8,749 bases of DNA from GCA-2718595 sp963935005 (GCA_963935005.1 CAWWAX010000062.1:1-8749), one strand, 5' to 3'. Positions 1 through 7,538 are shown, numbered from the stretch's first letter. The notes: generated by a model from the letters alone, not told the origin. Program-made: numbers and translations.

Positions 1-434
1 TCTTTATCTTTAAATTTCTTCACCACAGACTTGGGTTTTAAGTCATCTATACCATTCGGTCTAACCAAGCAACAGGCATATACTAATCCTGACAACTCGT
101 CACAGGCAAAAAGAACCTTGTCTAATAATGTCTGTGGTTCCGTGCCGGTAAGTTCAGGAGCGTGTGCTCGGATCGCCTGTAACACTTCACTCGGATAACC
201 TAACCGGTCAAGCTCAACCAATCCCGCCTGGGGATGTTCATCTGGGAACTTTTCCCAATCAAGATCATGTAAGAGTGCCGCCGTTCCCCATAGATCCTGA
301 TCTTCCCCATAGATCCGAGCATAATAGCGGACCGAGGCTTCGACGGCCAACATATGTTTTCTCAGACCCGGATTTTGAACCCACTTCTCCAAGAGCTCTA
401 GAGAAGCACTACGATTGACCAACGTATCACTCAC
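1..434 (-). CDS. HD-domain putative metal-dependent hydrolase, 3' end missing
   Basis: A 144-codon fragment read from a GTG at 434-432; the C-terminus lies beyond base 1. The GTG is chosen because AGGAG (plus-strand CTCCT, 441-445) sits six bases upstream and an in-frame TAA lies five codons before it. Without the GTG, the first ATG would be codon 28, which would remove the first HD histidine. Residues typical of an HD phosphohydrolase fold are visible: His27 in LRKHML, His56-Asp57 in ALLHDLDW, His91 in IRAHAPE and Asp112 in FACDELSG. The later ACDELSGL and LVRPNGIDDLKPKSV stretch matches a widespread family of small (about 190 residue) stand-alone HD proteins as I remember it, so roughly 45-50 residues would be missing. 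HD proteins hydrolyse phosphate esters or nucleotides with a bound metal; the substrate here is unknown. It follows nth after 125 bases on the same strand and may be the last gene of that block or have its own promoter. Confidence 0.85.
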   Translation of the reverse strand, partial: MSDTLVNRSASLELLEKWVQNPGLRKHMLAVEASVRYYARIYGEDQDLWGTAALLHDLDWEKFPDEHPQAGLVELDRLGYPSEVLQAIRAHAPELTGTEPQTLLDKVLFACDELSGLVYACCLVRPNGIDDLKPKSVVKKFKDK

Positions 435-476
435 ACCTAACTCCTGTTAAACGCTCTATAGTCCAGGCATCATGTC

Positions 477-512
477 CAACCTCAGCACAAATCCTCACCA
501 GGTCAACCTCAG
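477..512. repeat. Short direct repeat upstream of the HD gene
   Basis: CAACCTCAG occurs at 477-485 and again at 504-512, a 27-base period; on the minus strand this reads CTGAGGTTG twice. It lies in the 125-base gap between nth and the HD gene, 43 to 78 bases upstream of the GTG start. A tandem protein-binding site is possible, but two nine-base copies could also be chance. Confidence 0.25.
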
Positions 513-559
513 TCTTATTAAAACACTTAATTCAGTGGAGCTAGTCCTTTTGAAAAAGA

Positions 560-1210
560 TCAAATCTTTGCAGAAGGACATAAGTCGGACATCATACAAG
601 CCTGACATTGAGGTCTTCTAGCATAGCAAACCTTCCGACCATGGAAGATGAATAAATGTGAAAGTATGGTCCAATTGTCTTGTGGAAATAACTGTATAAG
701 ATCCCTTTCGACTTTCTCTGGATTCACTTCCCTAGTCAAAGCAAGGAGCTTCGATAAGCGTTTCACATGAGTGTCCACCACGACTCCTATGTTGATTCCG
801 AAAGCATTTCCCAAAATCACATTCGCTGTTTTACGGCCAACTCCAGGAAGAGCCGTTAGCTCTTCCATTGTCCTGGGGATTTTACCGTTATGGCTCTCCA
901 TAATTCCCTGGGAAAACCCGATAATATTCTTAGCTTTCATTCGAAAAAAGCCAGTCGAGTGAATCAATTTCTCGACAACGCTTTGGTCGGCTATCGCCAA
1001 GTCACTGGGAGATGGATAACCCGCAAACAATTTCGGCGTTACCATATTCACACGCTCATCTGTAGTTTGTGCCGAAAGGATGGTAGCAACACCCAGTTGA
1101 AAGGGGCTCTCATGTTCTAACGCACAGTGCGCATCAGGATACTCCTGTAAGAGGAGTTCAAAAATCTGAAGAGACCTCTCACGTTTAGATTTCTTAGATT
1201 CCCTAAACAA
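560..1210 (-). CDS. nth: Endonuclease III, DNA glycosylase/AP lyase
   Basis: A 216-residue protein close to the length of E. coli Nth (211). It removes oxidised pyrimidines from DNA and nicks the abasic site by beta-elimination, in cytoplasmic base excision repair. The sequence shows SPFQLGVATILSAQTTD (35-51), which includes the conserved Gln48. A helix-hairpin-helix, LPGVGRKTAN (121-130), holds the catalytic lysine Lys127. The catalytic aspartate is Asp146 in VVDTHVKR. The C-terminal 4Fe-4S loop has Cys195, Cys202, Cys205 and Cys211 in the standard spacing C-x6-C-x2-C-x5-C. All key residues are intact. The start is a TTG: AGGGAG lies seven bases upstream and an in-frame TAG comes just before it, while the next in-frame ATG would remove 45 residues. 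It lies 39 bases after the NSS transporter gene on the same strand, so co-transcription is likely. MutY is unlikely: the protein is short and lacks the MutY C-terminal domain. Confidence 0.96.
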   Translation of the reverse strand: MFRESKKSKRERSLQIFELLLQEYPDAHCALEHESPFQLGVATILSAQTTDERVNMVTPKLFAGYPSPSDLAIADQSVVEKLIHSTGFFRMKAKNIIGFSQGIMESHNGKIPRTMEELTALPGVGRKTANVILGNAFGINIGVVVDTHVKRLSKLLALTREVNPEKVERDLIQLFPQDNWTILSHLFIFHGRKVCYARRPQCQACMMSDLCPSAKI

Positions 1211-1217
1211 TACCGAA

Positions 1218-1223
1218 CTCCCT
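1218..1223 (-). promoter_or_regulatory. Shine-Dalgarno fixing the nth TTG start
   Basis: The minus strand reads AGGGAG here, seven bases before TTG (1210-1208). It supports a non-ATG start for nth. Confidence 0.6.
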
Positions 1224-1249
1224 AGGACAGATCTTATTGTTCTAAAAGA

Positions 1250-2764
1250 CTACTCGACAGACTCTTCCCCCTCCATAGTTCCTCTTCCTGGATCTGATGG
1301 AAAATTTGAAGCCAACATTTTTTTGCTCAACCATTTATTCGAAGCTACAAGCACAGTCAAAACAATAAGCCACTGAATCAGGACAGTCCCAATGTTCAAA
1401 GGTGAAAACAAAGTCCATGTTTCACGTAAAGATTCACCCTGGCTTTGGTACAACCACCAAATCATTAGTACGACAGATTCTACCATCACAAACCTAATCG
1501 CCCAATCCCACCAAGACCCTATATGTATATCCGAATCACCGGTATTAATATACCGCTCTCTCCACTCGCTTATTCCATATTTCAGAACTGCAAAGGCAAA
1601 GAAAAATCCTGACAACATCAGACCAACCCCCCAAACCCAATCTTGATTAGCAAAGAAAGGACCAGCTCCAGGAGTACCGGTCCAATTCAAAGCACTCGGC
1701 ACACCGAATAGGAATCCAGCTATCCCAACCAAAGCTATGGCACGGGACCGACTCATCCCCAGATCAATCAGTATCCTGCTGGGCAATTCAATTAGAGCTA
1801 CTAAAGAAGTCCAGGCAGCAAAAAGCAATGCTAAAAAGAACAAGGTCATGAAAAAGCGACCGCCTGGAATCAGAGAGAATAGCTGTGGAACCCAAATAAA
1901 AGTTAAACCTTCATTGCCCGCACCTACTATTTGTTCGGACGCATCTGGCATCACTGAAAAAACAGTCCCCAATACCATAATTCCAGCAAGGAGTGAAATA
2001 GCATTATTTCCAAAACCAATGACGAACGCATTTAGAGCTGTATCTTCCCTGCTCCTCATGTAAACTGCGTAGGTGAGTACCAATCCCCAGCCGGCTCCAG
2101 TATCCCAAGCATTTTGAGTCAAAGCCTCTAACCAAATCCTGACGTCAGTCAGTTCAGACAGTTTAGGAGTAAAAAGGAAAGCCACACCCTCCATTGCTCC
2201 AGGTAGCGTCACCGCGCGAATTGCTAAAATAACGATCAGTATAATGAGCCCTGGAATCAATATTTTAGTCGCTTTTTCTATCCCCTTCACTCCCTTAGAA
2301 ACCACAAATATTGCTAACCCCATGGCGATTGCATGAGTCAGGACAGCTCCTGGTGTGCCCGCAAAATTCTCCCAAAACTCTTCTGGTATTGGGGTCGGGA
2401 TTTCTCCTTTCAAACTGGCCAGAAAAAACCTAAGAGTCCAACCCATCACCACACTGTAGTAACACATTATTGCCGCCGCTACAAATGCCACCCAACTACC
2501 CATCCACGTGAATTTCACACCGATAGTTTTCATGAAAGCTCCGATCGCTCCCGATCGTGTCGCTTTCCCCATGCCAAATTCTAGAATCAAAAGTGGAACG
2601 GACCACAACATCAGAAACACCAACCAAGCCACCAAAAATGATCCGCCACCGTTAGAAGCAGCCACTCGAGGGAATCTCCAGATATTACCAGTACCCACCG
2701 CCATACCTAGCATGGCTAAGAGCATTCCCCAACGAGAACTGAAAACTTCAGCTTTCGGAGCCAA
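1250..2764 (-). CDS. Neurotransmitter:sodium symporter (NSS/SNF) family transporter
   Basis: An inner-membrane protein of about 504 residues with some 12 hydrophobic segments, predicted to import an amino acid or related small molecule with Na+. The family TM1 signature is clear: AVGTGNIWRFP (about 22-32) followed by NGGGSF (38-43). TM3 has Tyr103 at the place of LeuT Tyr108. TM6 reads QNAWDTGAGWG (217-227), and TM8 contains FAAWTSLVALIE. By my hand alignment, TM7 has Ser257 where LeuT has Glu290, and TM6 has Asp221 where LeuT has Thr254. A carboxylate in TM6 is reported for the Cl-independent Tyt1, so this transporter is probably Cl-independent. Start: GGAGG lies five bases before TTG (2764-2762) but only two before an adjoining in-frame GTG (2767-2765), so TTG is preferred; the difference is one residue. 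Numbering is from TTG. It lies 90 bases downstream of glycyl-tRNA synthetase and 39 upstream of nth. The substrate is not determined; glycine is one possibility. Confidence 0.93.
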   Translation of the reverse strand: MAPKAEVFSSRWGMLLAMLGMAVGTGNIWRFPRVAASNGGGSFLVAWLVFLMLWSVPLLILEFGMGKATRSGAIGAFMKTIGVKFTWMGSWVAFVAAAIMCYYSVVMGWTLRFFLASLKGEIPTPIPEEFWENFAGTPGAVLTHAIAMGLAIFVVSKGVKGIEKATKILIPGLIILIVILAIRAVTLPGAMEGVAFLFTPKLSELTDVRIWLEALTQNAWDTGAGWGLVLTYAVYMRSREDTALNAFVIGFGNNAISLLAGIMVLGTVFSVMPDASEQIVGAGNEGLTFIWVPQLFSLIPGGRFFMTLFFLALLFAAWTSLVALIELPSRILIDLGMSRSRAIALVGIAGFLFGVPSALNWTGTPGAGPFFANQDWVWGVGLMLSGFFFAFAVLKYGISEWRERYINTGDSDIHIGSWWDWAIRFVMVESVVLMIWWLYQSQGESLRETWTLFSPLNIGTVLIQWLIVLTVLVASNKWLSKKMLASNFPSDPGRGTMEGEESVE

Positions 2765-2769
2765 CACTA

Positions 2770-2774
2770 CCTCC
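2770..2774 (-). promoter_or_regulatory. Shine-Dalgarno deciding the NSS gene start
   Basis: The minus strand reads GGAGG. Spacing is two bases to the GTG at 2767 and five to the TTG at 2764. The second is the more normal distance. Confidence 0.6.
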
Positions 2775-2854
2775 AGTTTTTAAGTGAACGACCTGTGATT
2801 AGGTTCCCTCATTCGTTGTTTGAAATCCAAAAACTCAAACCAATGTAAACCGAG

Positions 2855-4177
2855 CTAAATCTTCAACAAATGATCGGAAACCCACTTGCACACCATCTCC
2901 ATTGCTATTCTTTCTTGGTTCAGTGAATCCCGATCACGGATGGTCACTGTCCCGTCCTCCAGTGTCTGTTTGTCAACAGTGACGCACCAAGGTGTGCCGG
3001 CCTCATCTTGTCTCCTGTATCGCCTGCCTATTGATCCTGACATATCGTAGAAGGAAGGTATAGAGGCATTCCTCAAATCTGCATACAAACCATCTGCCAA
3101 TTCTGGCAACCCCTCTTTCTTCATTAATGGAAAAACGGCCACCTTTGTAGGAGCTATTCTGGGATCAAGGCCGAGGAATACCCTTTCCACTCCATCTACA
3201 TTCTCTTCGGTATAAGCATCCAGTAAAGCTATCAACACCGTTCTTTCTACACCGACTGCGGTTTCGACAACATATGGGAGGAAGCGTTTATTCCCTGCGG
3301 GATCGATATATTCCAATCTTTTTCCAGAATGATCTTGGTGACGTTTCAGATCGAAATCTGTCCTACTATGAACGCCCTCGAACTCCTGCCATCCAAATGG
3401 GAACTCATATTCTATATCTACAGCTTTTTTTGCATAGTGAGCCAATTCGTCTTTTCCATGATCGTGGATTCTCAATTTCTTTTCGGAAATACCCAATGAA
3501 TAGCTCCATTCCAATCTGGCATTTAGCCAGTAGTCAAACCATTCGTCATCTGTGCCAGGCTCCACGAAAAACTGCATTTCCATCTGCTCAAATTCACGAG
3601 TCCGAAAAATAAAATTTCCTGGAGTAATTTCATTTCGGAATGCCTTGCCAATTTGAGCAATACCAAAGGGTATCTTCTGACGCGCGGAATTGTGAACGTT
3701 GATAAAGTTCACATAAGCACCCTGGGCGGTCTCTGGTCTCAAGAAAACTGTTGATGCTTCATCTTCGACTGGCCCCATGAAAGTTTTAAACATCAGATTG
3801 AACATTCTAGGTTCACCAAACACTTCTTTTTTTCCGCAAGTTGGGCACTGCCCTTCATCAACACCTGGAGTATCATCCCGAAAACGACGATGACAGTTAG
3901 AACATTCCACCAGAGGATCTGTAAAACCATCTAAATGTCCGGAAGCTTCCCAAACTTTAGGATTCATAAGAATAGACGAATCCAAACCCTCTACGTCATC
4001 TCTTCGGTGGACCATAGAATTCCACCACTGTTCCTTAACATTCCGTTTCAATTCGTTGCCCAAAGGACCGAAATCCCAAACTGAACCAGCCCCTCCATAA
4101 ATCTCGGAAGATTGAAACACAAAACCTCTTCGCTTAGCAAGCGAAGTAATTTTCCCCATCAAATTGGAATCGCTCAT
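2855..4177 (-). CDS. glyQS: Glycyl-tRNA synthetase, single-chain alpha2 type
   Basis: A 440-residue class II aminoacyl-tRNA synthetase that charges tRNA-Gly with glycine using ATP in the cytoplasm. This is the single-polypeptide homodimeric form (archaeal/eukaryal and part of bacteria), not the alpha2beta2 GlyQ/GlyS pair. The N-terminus RRGFVFQSSEIYGG (16-29) and VWDFGPLG (33-40) are family hallmarks. The motif 1 region is about 70-86 (MNPKVWEASGHLDGF). A zinc-type cysteine set is present at Cys92, Cys95, Cys111 and Cys114. Motif 2 is about 179-203 (AFRNEITP to FEQMEMQFF) and motif 3 is GVERTVLIAL (309-318). The anticodon-binding domain runs from about 341 to the end, including GSIGRRYRRQDE. 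Length is slightly below the usual 450-470. The start is the ATG at 4177, with only a weak GGA ribosome site; ATG codon 7 is an alternative. It is the first gene of the minus-strand block. I saw no T-box leader. Confidence 0.97.
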   Translation of the reverse strand: MSDSNLMGKITSLAKRRGFVFQSSEIYGGAGSVWDFGPLGNELKRNVKEQWWNSMVHRRDDVEGLDSSILMNPKVWEASGHLDGFTDPLVECSNCHRRFRDDTPGVDEGQCPTCGKKEVFGEPRMFNLMFKTFMGPVEDEASTVFLRPETAQGAYVNFINVHNSARQKIPFGIAQIGKAFRNEITPGNFIFRTREFEQMEMQFFVEPGTDDEWFDYWLNARLEWSYSLGISEKKLRIHDHGKDELAHYAKKAVDIEYEFPFGWQEFEGVHSRTDFDLKRHQDHSGKRLEYIDPAGNKRFLPYVVETAVGVERTVLIALLDAYTEENVDGVERVFLGLDPRIAPTKVAVFPLMKKEGLPELADGLYADLRNASIPSFYDMSGSIGRRYRRQDEAGTPWCVTVDKQTLEDGTVTIRDRDSLNQERIAMEMVCKWVSDHLLKI

Positions 4178-4225
4178 AAATTTCCAGTTGAATTATTCTG
4201 ACCAGTGAAATTCTAATATCTCGCT

Positions 4226-4254
4226 AAACTAGGCACGTATCATCCCCTCATCAA
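4226..4254 (-). promoter_or_regulatory. Weak candidate promoter for glyQS
   Basis: On the minus strand TTGATG (plus 4249-4254) and TAGTTT (plus 4226-4231) are separated by 17 bases, placing a start site about 40 bases before the glyQS ATG. The -10 match is poor; position and spacing are the main support. Confidence 0.25.
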
Positions 4255-4301
4255 CTTTCGTCCTGTTGTCGATGTCACCTTGCCACACAATATCAAATGA
4301 T

Positions 4302-4330
4302 TTGACCCAGAAGTTAACCAGGAATATAGA
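4302..4330 (+). promoter_or_regulatory. Sigma70-like promoter for the acyl-CoA synthetase operon
   Basis: TTGACC (4302-4307) and TATAGA (4325-4330) are separated by exactly 17 bases, each matching the -35 and -10 consensus at five or more of six positions or nearly so. Transcription would begin near 4337, about 105 bases before the preferred ATG. It faces away from glyQS in the only divergent gap of the window. Confidence 0.6.
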
Positions 4331-4354
4331 ACTCCCAATAGAAACTGCACTGCT

Positions 4355-4382
4355 AGTATATCTTACAGATATAAGATATACT
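4355..4382. promoter_or_regulatory. Perfect 11-bp inverted repeat, candidate operator
   Basis: AGTATATCTTA (4355-4365) and TAAGATATACT (4372-4382) are exact reverse complements around a six-base spacer, CAGATA. A second, nested palindrome, TATATCT-TAC-AGATATA, shares the left part. The element begins about 18 bases after the predicted transcription start and ends 59 bases before the preferred ATG, where a repressor could block RNA polymerase. A weak AT-rich RNA hairpin is the alternative. The regulator is not in this window. Confidence 0.5.
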
Positions 4383-4441
4383 TGCCACCGACTAAGGTTT
4401 TCGATCAAGTGCAAACTCCAGCCCAATTGGTCGGTTTCGTA

Positions 4442-5995
4442 ATGACTCATCTTCAAACCAACTCAAACAATAAACCCGAAACGCTTTGCGAGAGAGCGGA
4501 ACAGCACTCACAACGTGTTGCTCTGACCACAGAAAGCGGATCCACTAGTTACGATGAATTGATCACCCTATCGAGTATAGTCGCCAAGCAGCTTTTATCG
4601 ATACTTAATACTGAAGATCTGAGCGAATCTCGCATCGCTTACCTGGTACCCTCTGGTTTAGATCATGTTTTAATTCAATGGGGAATCTGGAAAGCGGGAG
4701 GAGTCGCAATACCTTTGGCTGTATCACATCCTCCAGCAGAATTGAGTCACACACTGGAAGATTCAGACCCTAGTCTCGTTATCGTCAATTCTTTATATAG
4801 AGAAAAAATCCAGGAAGCAACTAACGGAGATCTCCTGGTCATCGATTCCTCTGAACTTGTAGATGGAAGGTTCAAGCTGGATCCTAACACCCCTAAGTTG
4901 CCTTCGGTAAACCTAGAAAGAAGAGCTATGATGATATATACCAGCGGCACCACTGGTAGGCCCAAAGGTGCAGTAGTCACTCACTCAATCCTTGTAGCAC
5001 AGATTACGTCCTTAGTCGAAGCCTGGGGATGGGAAAAAGATGATCAGATCCTTCTCGTGCTACCACTGCACCATATCCACGGGATTGTGAATGTTCTCTG
5101 TTGTGCACTATGGACTGGCGCATCCTGCCACATTTTACCCAATTTTGATCCAGTAGATACTTGGAATCGCTTATCGAAGGGTAACCTAACTTTATTCATG
5201 GCAGTCCCCACAATTTACATACTTTTGATAAAAACCTGGGAATCCGCTGAACCAAACGTTCGCTCCCGTTGGAGTGAAGGTGCTAGCGCTCTGCGGCTCA
5301 TGGTATCGGGTTCGGCCGCACTTCCGAAAACTGCTCTGGAACGCTGGGAAGCAATCACTGGCCAAATCCTTCTAGAACGCTATGGTATGACTGAAATTGG
5401 TATGGCACTGTCAAACCCTCTTCATGGTGAACGTCGACCTGGATACGTTGGAACACCACTCCCACGTGTCAATGTCCGAAGAGTGGACGAAAATGGCGAA
5501 GAGCTTGGTCCCTCAACACAAGAAGGCGAGCTAGAAATAACTGGACCTAATGTTTTCCTCGAGTATTGGAGAAATCCAAAAATGACAGAAGATAGCTTTA
5601 GGGACGGCTGGTTTCGAACTGGTGATATGGCCACCATTGATAAAGGGAACTACCGTCTTTTGGGCAGAACTTCCGTAGACATAATCAAAACTGGTGGCTT
5701 CAAGGTGTCGGCCCTCGAAATCGAAGAAGTCTTCCGCCAACATCAACTGGTGACAGACTGTGCTGTAGTCGGAATCCCAGATGAAGACTGGGGTGAATTG
5801 GTCGCTGTTGCAATTATCGAAGAATCCTCTGGTGAAATTGAACCAAATGACATGATTACATGGGCCAAGCAATATCTGGCATCCTACAAAACACCCCGTG
5901 CATTCAGGTTTGTGACCAAATTACCGAGAAACGCAATGGGGAAAGTTCAAAAAGAACAAGTTAAGCTATTATTCCTAGATTCTTCAGAAACGTGA
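4442..5995 (+). CDS. Malonyl/methylmalonyl-CoA synthetase-like, MatB/ACSF3 type
   Basis: An ATP-dependent, AMP-forming acyl-CoA ligase of 517 residues, probably cytoplasmic, joining a short carboxylic acid to CoA through an acyl-adenylate. Numbered from the ATG, the P-loop YTSGTTGRPKG is at about 166-176. The stretch PLHHIHGIVN (208-217), PNFDP, FMAVPTIY (252-259) and SGSAALP (289-295) follows. Then come ERYGMTEIGMALSNPL (312-327), a conserved Arg in GERRPG, TGDM (393-396), GRTSVDIIKTGGFKVSALE (408-426) and the C-terminal catalytic lysine in RNAMGKVQK (Lys501). These runs closely resemble human ACSF3 and bacterial MatB as I remember them, so malonate or methylmalonate is the favoured substrate, not proven. 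Start: the frame is open back to a TTG at 4382 and a GTG at 4409. The ATG at 4442 is preferred because the TTG overlaps the inverted repeat and lacks a ribosome site, although the ATG's own site is also weak. It is the first gene of the plus-strand operon. Confidence 0.9.
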   Translation: MTHLQTNSNNKPETLCERAEQHSQRVALTTESGSTSYDELITLSSIVAKQLLSILNTEDLSESRIAYLVPSGLDHVLIQWGIWKAGGVAIPLAVSHPPAELSHTLEDSDPSLVIVNSLYREKIQEATNGDLLVIDSSELVDGRFKLDPNTPKLPSVNLERRAMMIYTSGTTGRPKGAVVTHSILVAQITSLVEAWGWEKDDQILLVLPLHHIHGIVNVLCCALWTGASCHILPNFDPVDTWNRLSKGNLTLFMAVPTIYILLIKTWESAEPNVRSRWSEGASALRLMVSGSAALPKTALERWEAITGQILLERYGMTEIGMALSNPLHGERRPGYVGTPLPRVNVRRVDENGEELGPSTQEGELEITGPNVFLEYWRNPKMTEDSFRDGWFRTGDMATIDKGNYRLLGRTSVDIIKTGGFKVSALEIEEVFRQHQLVTDCAVVGIPDEDWGELVAVAIIEESSGEIEPNDMITWAKQYLASYKTPRAFRFVTKLPRNAMGKVQKEQVKLLFLDSSET

Positions 5996-6004
5996 GCACC
6001 TAAA

Positions 6005-6031
6005 GCCCTGACCCTAAAAAATAGGCCCTGA
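6005..6031. repeat. Short direct repeat before the SSS symporter gene
   Basis: GCCCTGA occurs at 6005-6011 and 6025-6031, 20 bases apart, in the 41-base gap before the symporter ATG. The second copy occupies the place where a ribosome site would be, which is otherwise weak here. Chance is a fair explanation. Confidence 0.2.
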
Positions 6032-6036
6032 GAACA

Positions 6037-7497
6037 ATGAATCTAATACTTGAAAATCTGAAAGAATTCTGGATTGTATACATGTTTTTACTCATGTATA
6101 CATTGCTAATGGCTCATCACGCTTATAGCGGACATAAACAAACTCGGGAAATCTCAGACTATTACATAGGTGGAAGGAAAATGGGCGGCCTGATCTTGGG
6201 GCTATCCTTTTTCGCCACCTATTCTAGCACCAACAGTTTTGTAGGTTTTTCAGGTCAAGCATATAGCTGGGGAACTCCATGGTTTTTATTAGTCCCTTTT
6301 CTAGTCGGATTCTCACTCTTCTCATGGATTGTAGTTGCACCACGGCTGAGAGTTTTCACACGGTTACTAGATTCACTAACAATACCTGACTTCATAGGGT
6401 TCCGTTTTGAGAGCAAGACAGCCCGAATAATGGCATCTTTTATAGTAATCTTTGCAAGCCTGTTCTATATGACCGCAGTCTTTAAGGGAATTGGAAACCT
6501 TTTAGAAACTTTCATGGATATCCCTTATAAATTAGCAATCATCGTCATTTTCTTTATAGTCGTAGCTTATACAGCGACAGGGGGATTCATTTCAGTAGTC
6601 AAAACTGATGCCGTCCAGGGTATCATCATGGCTATCGCAGCGGTGTTGCTCTTTATCGGAACCGTGAATGCTGCTGGAGGGCTAGGATCTTTTCACGAGA
6701 TCAGACAAACTACCACCACTTCACATTTGTTCACCTGGAACGGTGGAGTAGCTCTGCCTATGCTGTTCGGTGTCCTGGTTTCTGCAACCATCAAGATGGC
6801 GGTCGAACCAAGACAACTTGCTCGATTTTATGCCCTGGAAGGCGCTGCTGCTGCTCGCCGAGGTATGGTAGTCAGCACACTGGCGTTTACTTCAGTCTAT
6901 TTACTTTTGGTACCTATTGGGATCTATGCACATAGAGTAATCGGAGATGGTCTGAAAGACACTGACTTGGTAGTGCCCACTCTTTTGATCACAGAAGGCG
7001 TGTTTTTCCCAGTTGTTTCCTCATTCCTCTTGGTTGCCATGGTAGCAGCTGCCATGTCTTCCCTGGACAGTGTTCTACTTGTTATGGCTTCAACTGCCGA
7101 AAGAGACATAAGGGGGCTCTTATGGCCCACAGGCTCCCAAGAAAAAACCTTGAAATTTACCAAAGGTTACGTTGTGATTTTTGCTGCTATCACCGCAGGA
7201 ATTGCTCTTAATCCTCCCGGAAGTATAGTCGGGCTAACTGCGCTCTCTGGAAGTATGTATGCTGCATGTTTCCTTCCTTCCATTACACTCGGATTATACT
7301 GGAGCCGTGGGAATAGCATGGCTGTGATCGGTTCCTTTCTAACTGGGCTCACTCTTTTATTCTTTTGGCCATGGGAAGAATACCTACACCAGGTATTCCC
7401 TGCTATCCTCGTGTCAACAACAACCTATGCGCTCATCTCATTTATCGGTCCCAAAATAGAAACAGAACGTATCTCTCAGCTCTTTATTACTGATTAA
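6037..7497 (+). CDS. Sodium:solute symporter family (SSS) transporter
   Basis: An integral inner-membrane protein of 486 residues, predicted Na+-coupled importer with about 13 hydrophobic segments (the LeuT fold of PutP, PanF and vSGLT). The N-terminal part has DYYIGGRKMGGL (41-52), the usual loop after TM1. LSFFATYSSTNSFVGFSG (56-73) follows as the first core helix. The family signature is YTATGGFISVVKTDAVQG (178-195). AAAMSSLDSVLL (337-348) matches the PutP Na2 region, with Ser341 and Ser342 at the positions of PutP Ser340 and Thr341. Length is typical. The substrate cannot be read from sequence: the family moves proline, pantothenate, sugars, acetate and other monocarboxylates. It lies 41 bases after the acyl-CoA synthetase and 41 before a TRAP binding protein, which suggests an organic acid. 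The ATG at 6037 has a poor Shine-Dalgarno, so translation may depend on coupling or an unstructured leader. Confidence 0.93.
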   Translation: MNLILENLKEFWIVYMFLLMYTLLMAHHAYSGHKQTREISDYYIGGRKMGGLILGLSFFATYSSTNSFVGFSGQAYSWGTPWFLLVPFLVGFSLFSWIVVAPRLRVFTRLLDSLTIPDFIGFRFESKTARIMASFIVIFASLFYMTAVFKGIGNLLETFMDIPYKLAIIVIFFIVVAYTATGGFISVVKTDAVQGIIMAIAAVLLFIGTVNAAGGLGSFHEIRQTTTTSHLFTWNGGVALPMLFGVLVSATIKMAVEPRQLARFYALEGAAAARRGMVVSTLAFTSVYLLLVPIGIYAHRVIGDGLKDTDLVVPTLLITEGVFFPVVSSFLLVAMVAAAMSSLDSVLLVMASTAERDIRGLLWPTGSQEKTLKFTKGYVVIFAAITAGIALNPPGSIVGLTALSGSMYAACFLPSITLGLYWSRGNSMAVIGSFLTGLTLLFFWPWEEYLHQVFPAILVSTTTYALISFIGPKIETERISQLFITD

Positions 7498-7527
7498 GAA
7501 ACCTTTGTCACGGCATCTAGCCACTGT

Positions 7528-7532
7528 GAGGA
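7528..7532 (+). promoter_or_regulatory. Shine-Dalgarno for the TRAP binding-protein gene
   Basis: GAGGA lies six bases upstream of the ATG at 7539. It is the clearest ribosome site in the plus-strand operon and fixes this start, which places the twin-arginine signal at residues 6-7. Confidence 0.6.
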
Positions 7533-7538
7533 TTAACT

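Noticed and set aside
164..418. 84-codon plus-strand open frame
   Set aside because: It lies wholly opposite the HD-domain gene, whose conserved residues show the minus strand is the coding strand.
2818..2840. GTTTGA/TCAAAC hairpin between glyQS and the NSS gene as a terminator
   Set aside because: Six AT-rich base pairs with an 11-base loop and no T-run are too weak; both genes read the same way with normal spacing.
4178..4300. T-box riboswitch upstream of glyQS
   Set aside because: The leader is short and I see neither a recognisable T-box core nor a terminator/antiterminator pair.
4382..4441. Upstream TTG (4382) or GTG (4409) start for the acyl-CoA synthetase
   Set aside because: The TTG overlaps the inverted repeat and has no ribosome site; the GTG has only AAGG at long spacing. 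The extra residues are not part of the family fold. Not fully excluded, because the ATG's ribosome site is also weak.
4229..4456. 75-codon minus-strand open frame in the divergent gap
   Set aside because: It overlaps the predicted promoter, the palindrome and the start of the acyl-CoA synthetase gene, shows no recognisable domain, and has no convincing ribosome site.
5531..5872. 113-codon minus-strand open frame
   Set aside because: It is antisense to the conserved C-terminal half of the acyl-CoA synthetase and resembles no protein family.
5996..6036. CCTA-AAAAA-TAGG element as a terminator between synthetase and symporter
   Set aside because: The stem is only four base pairs and lacks a following T-run; the genes are close and likely co-transcribed.
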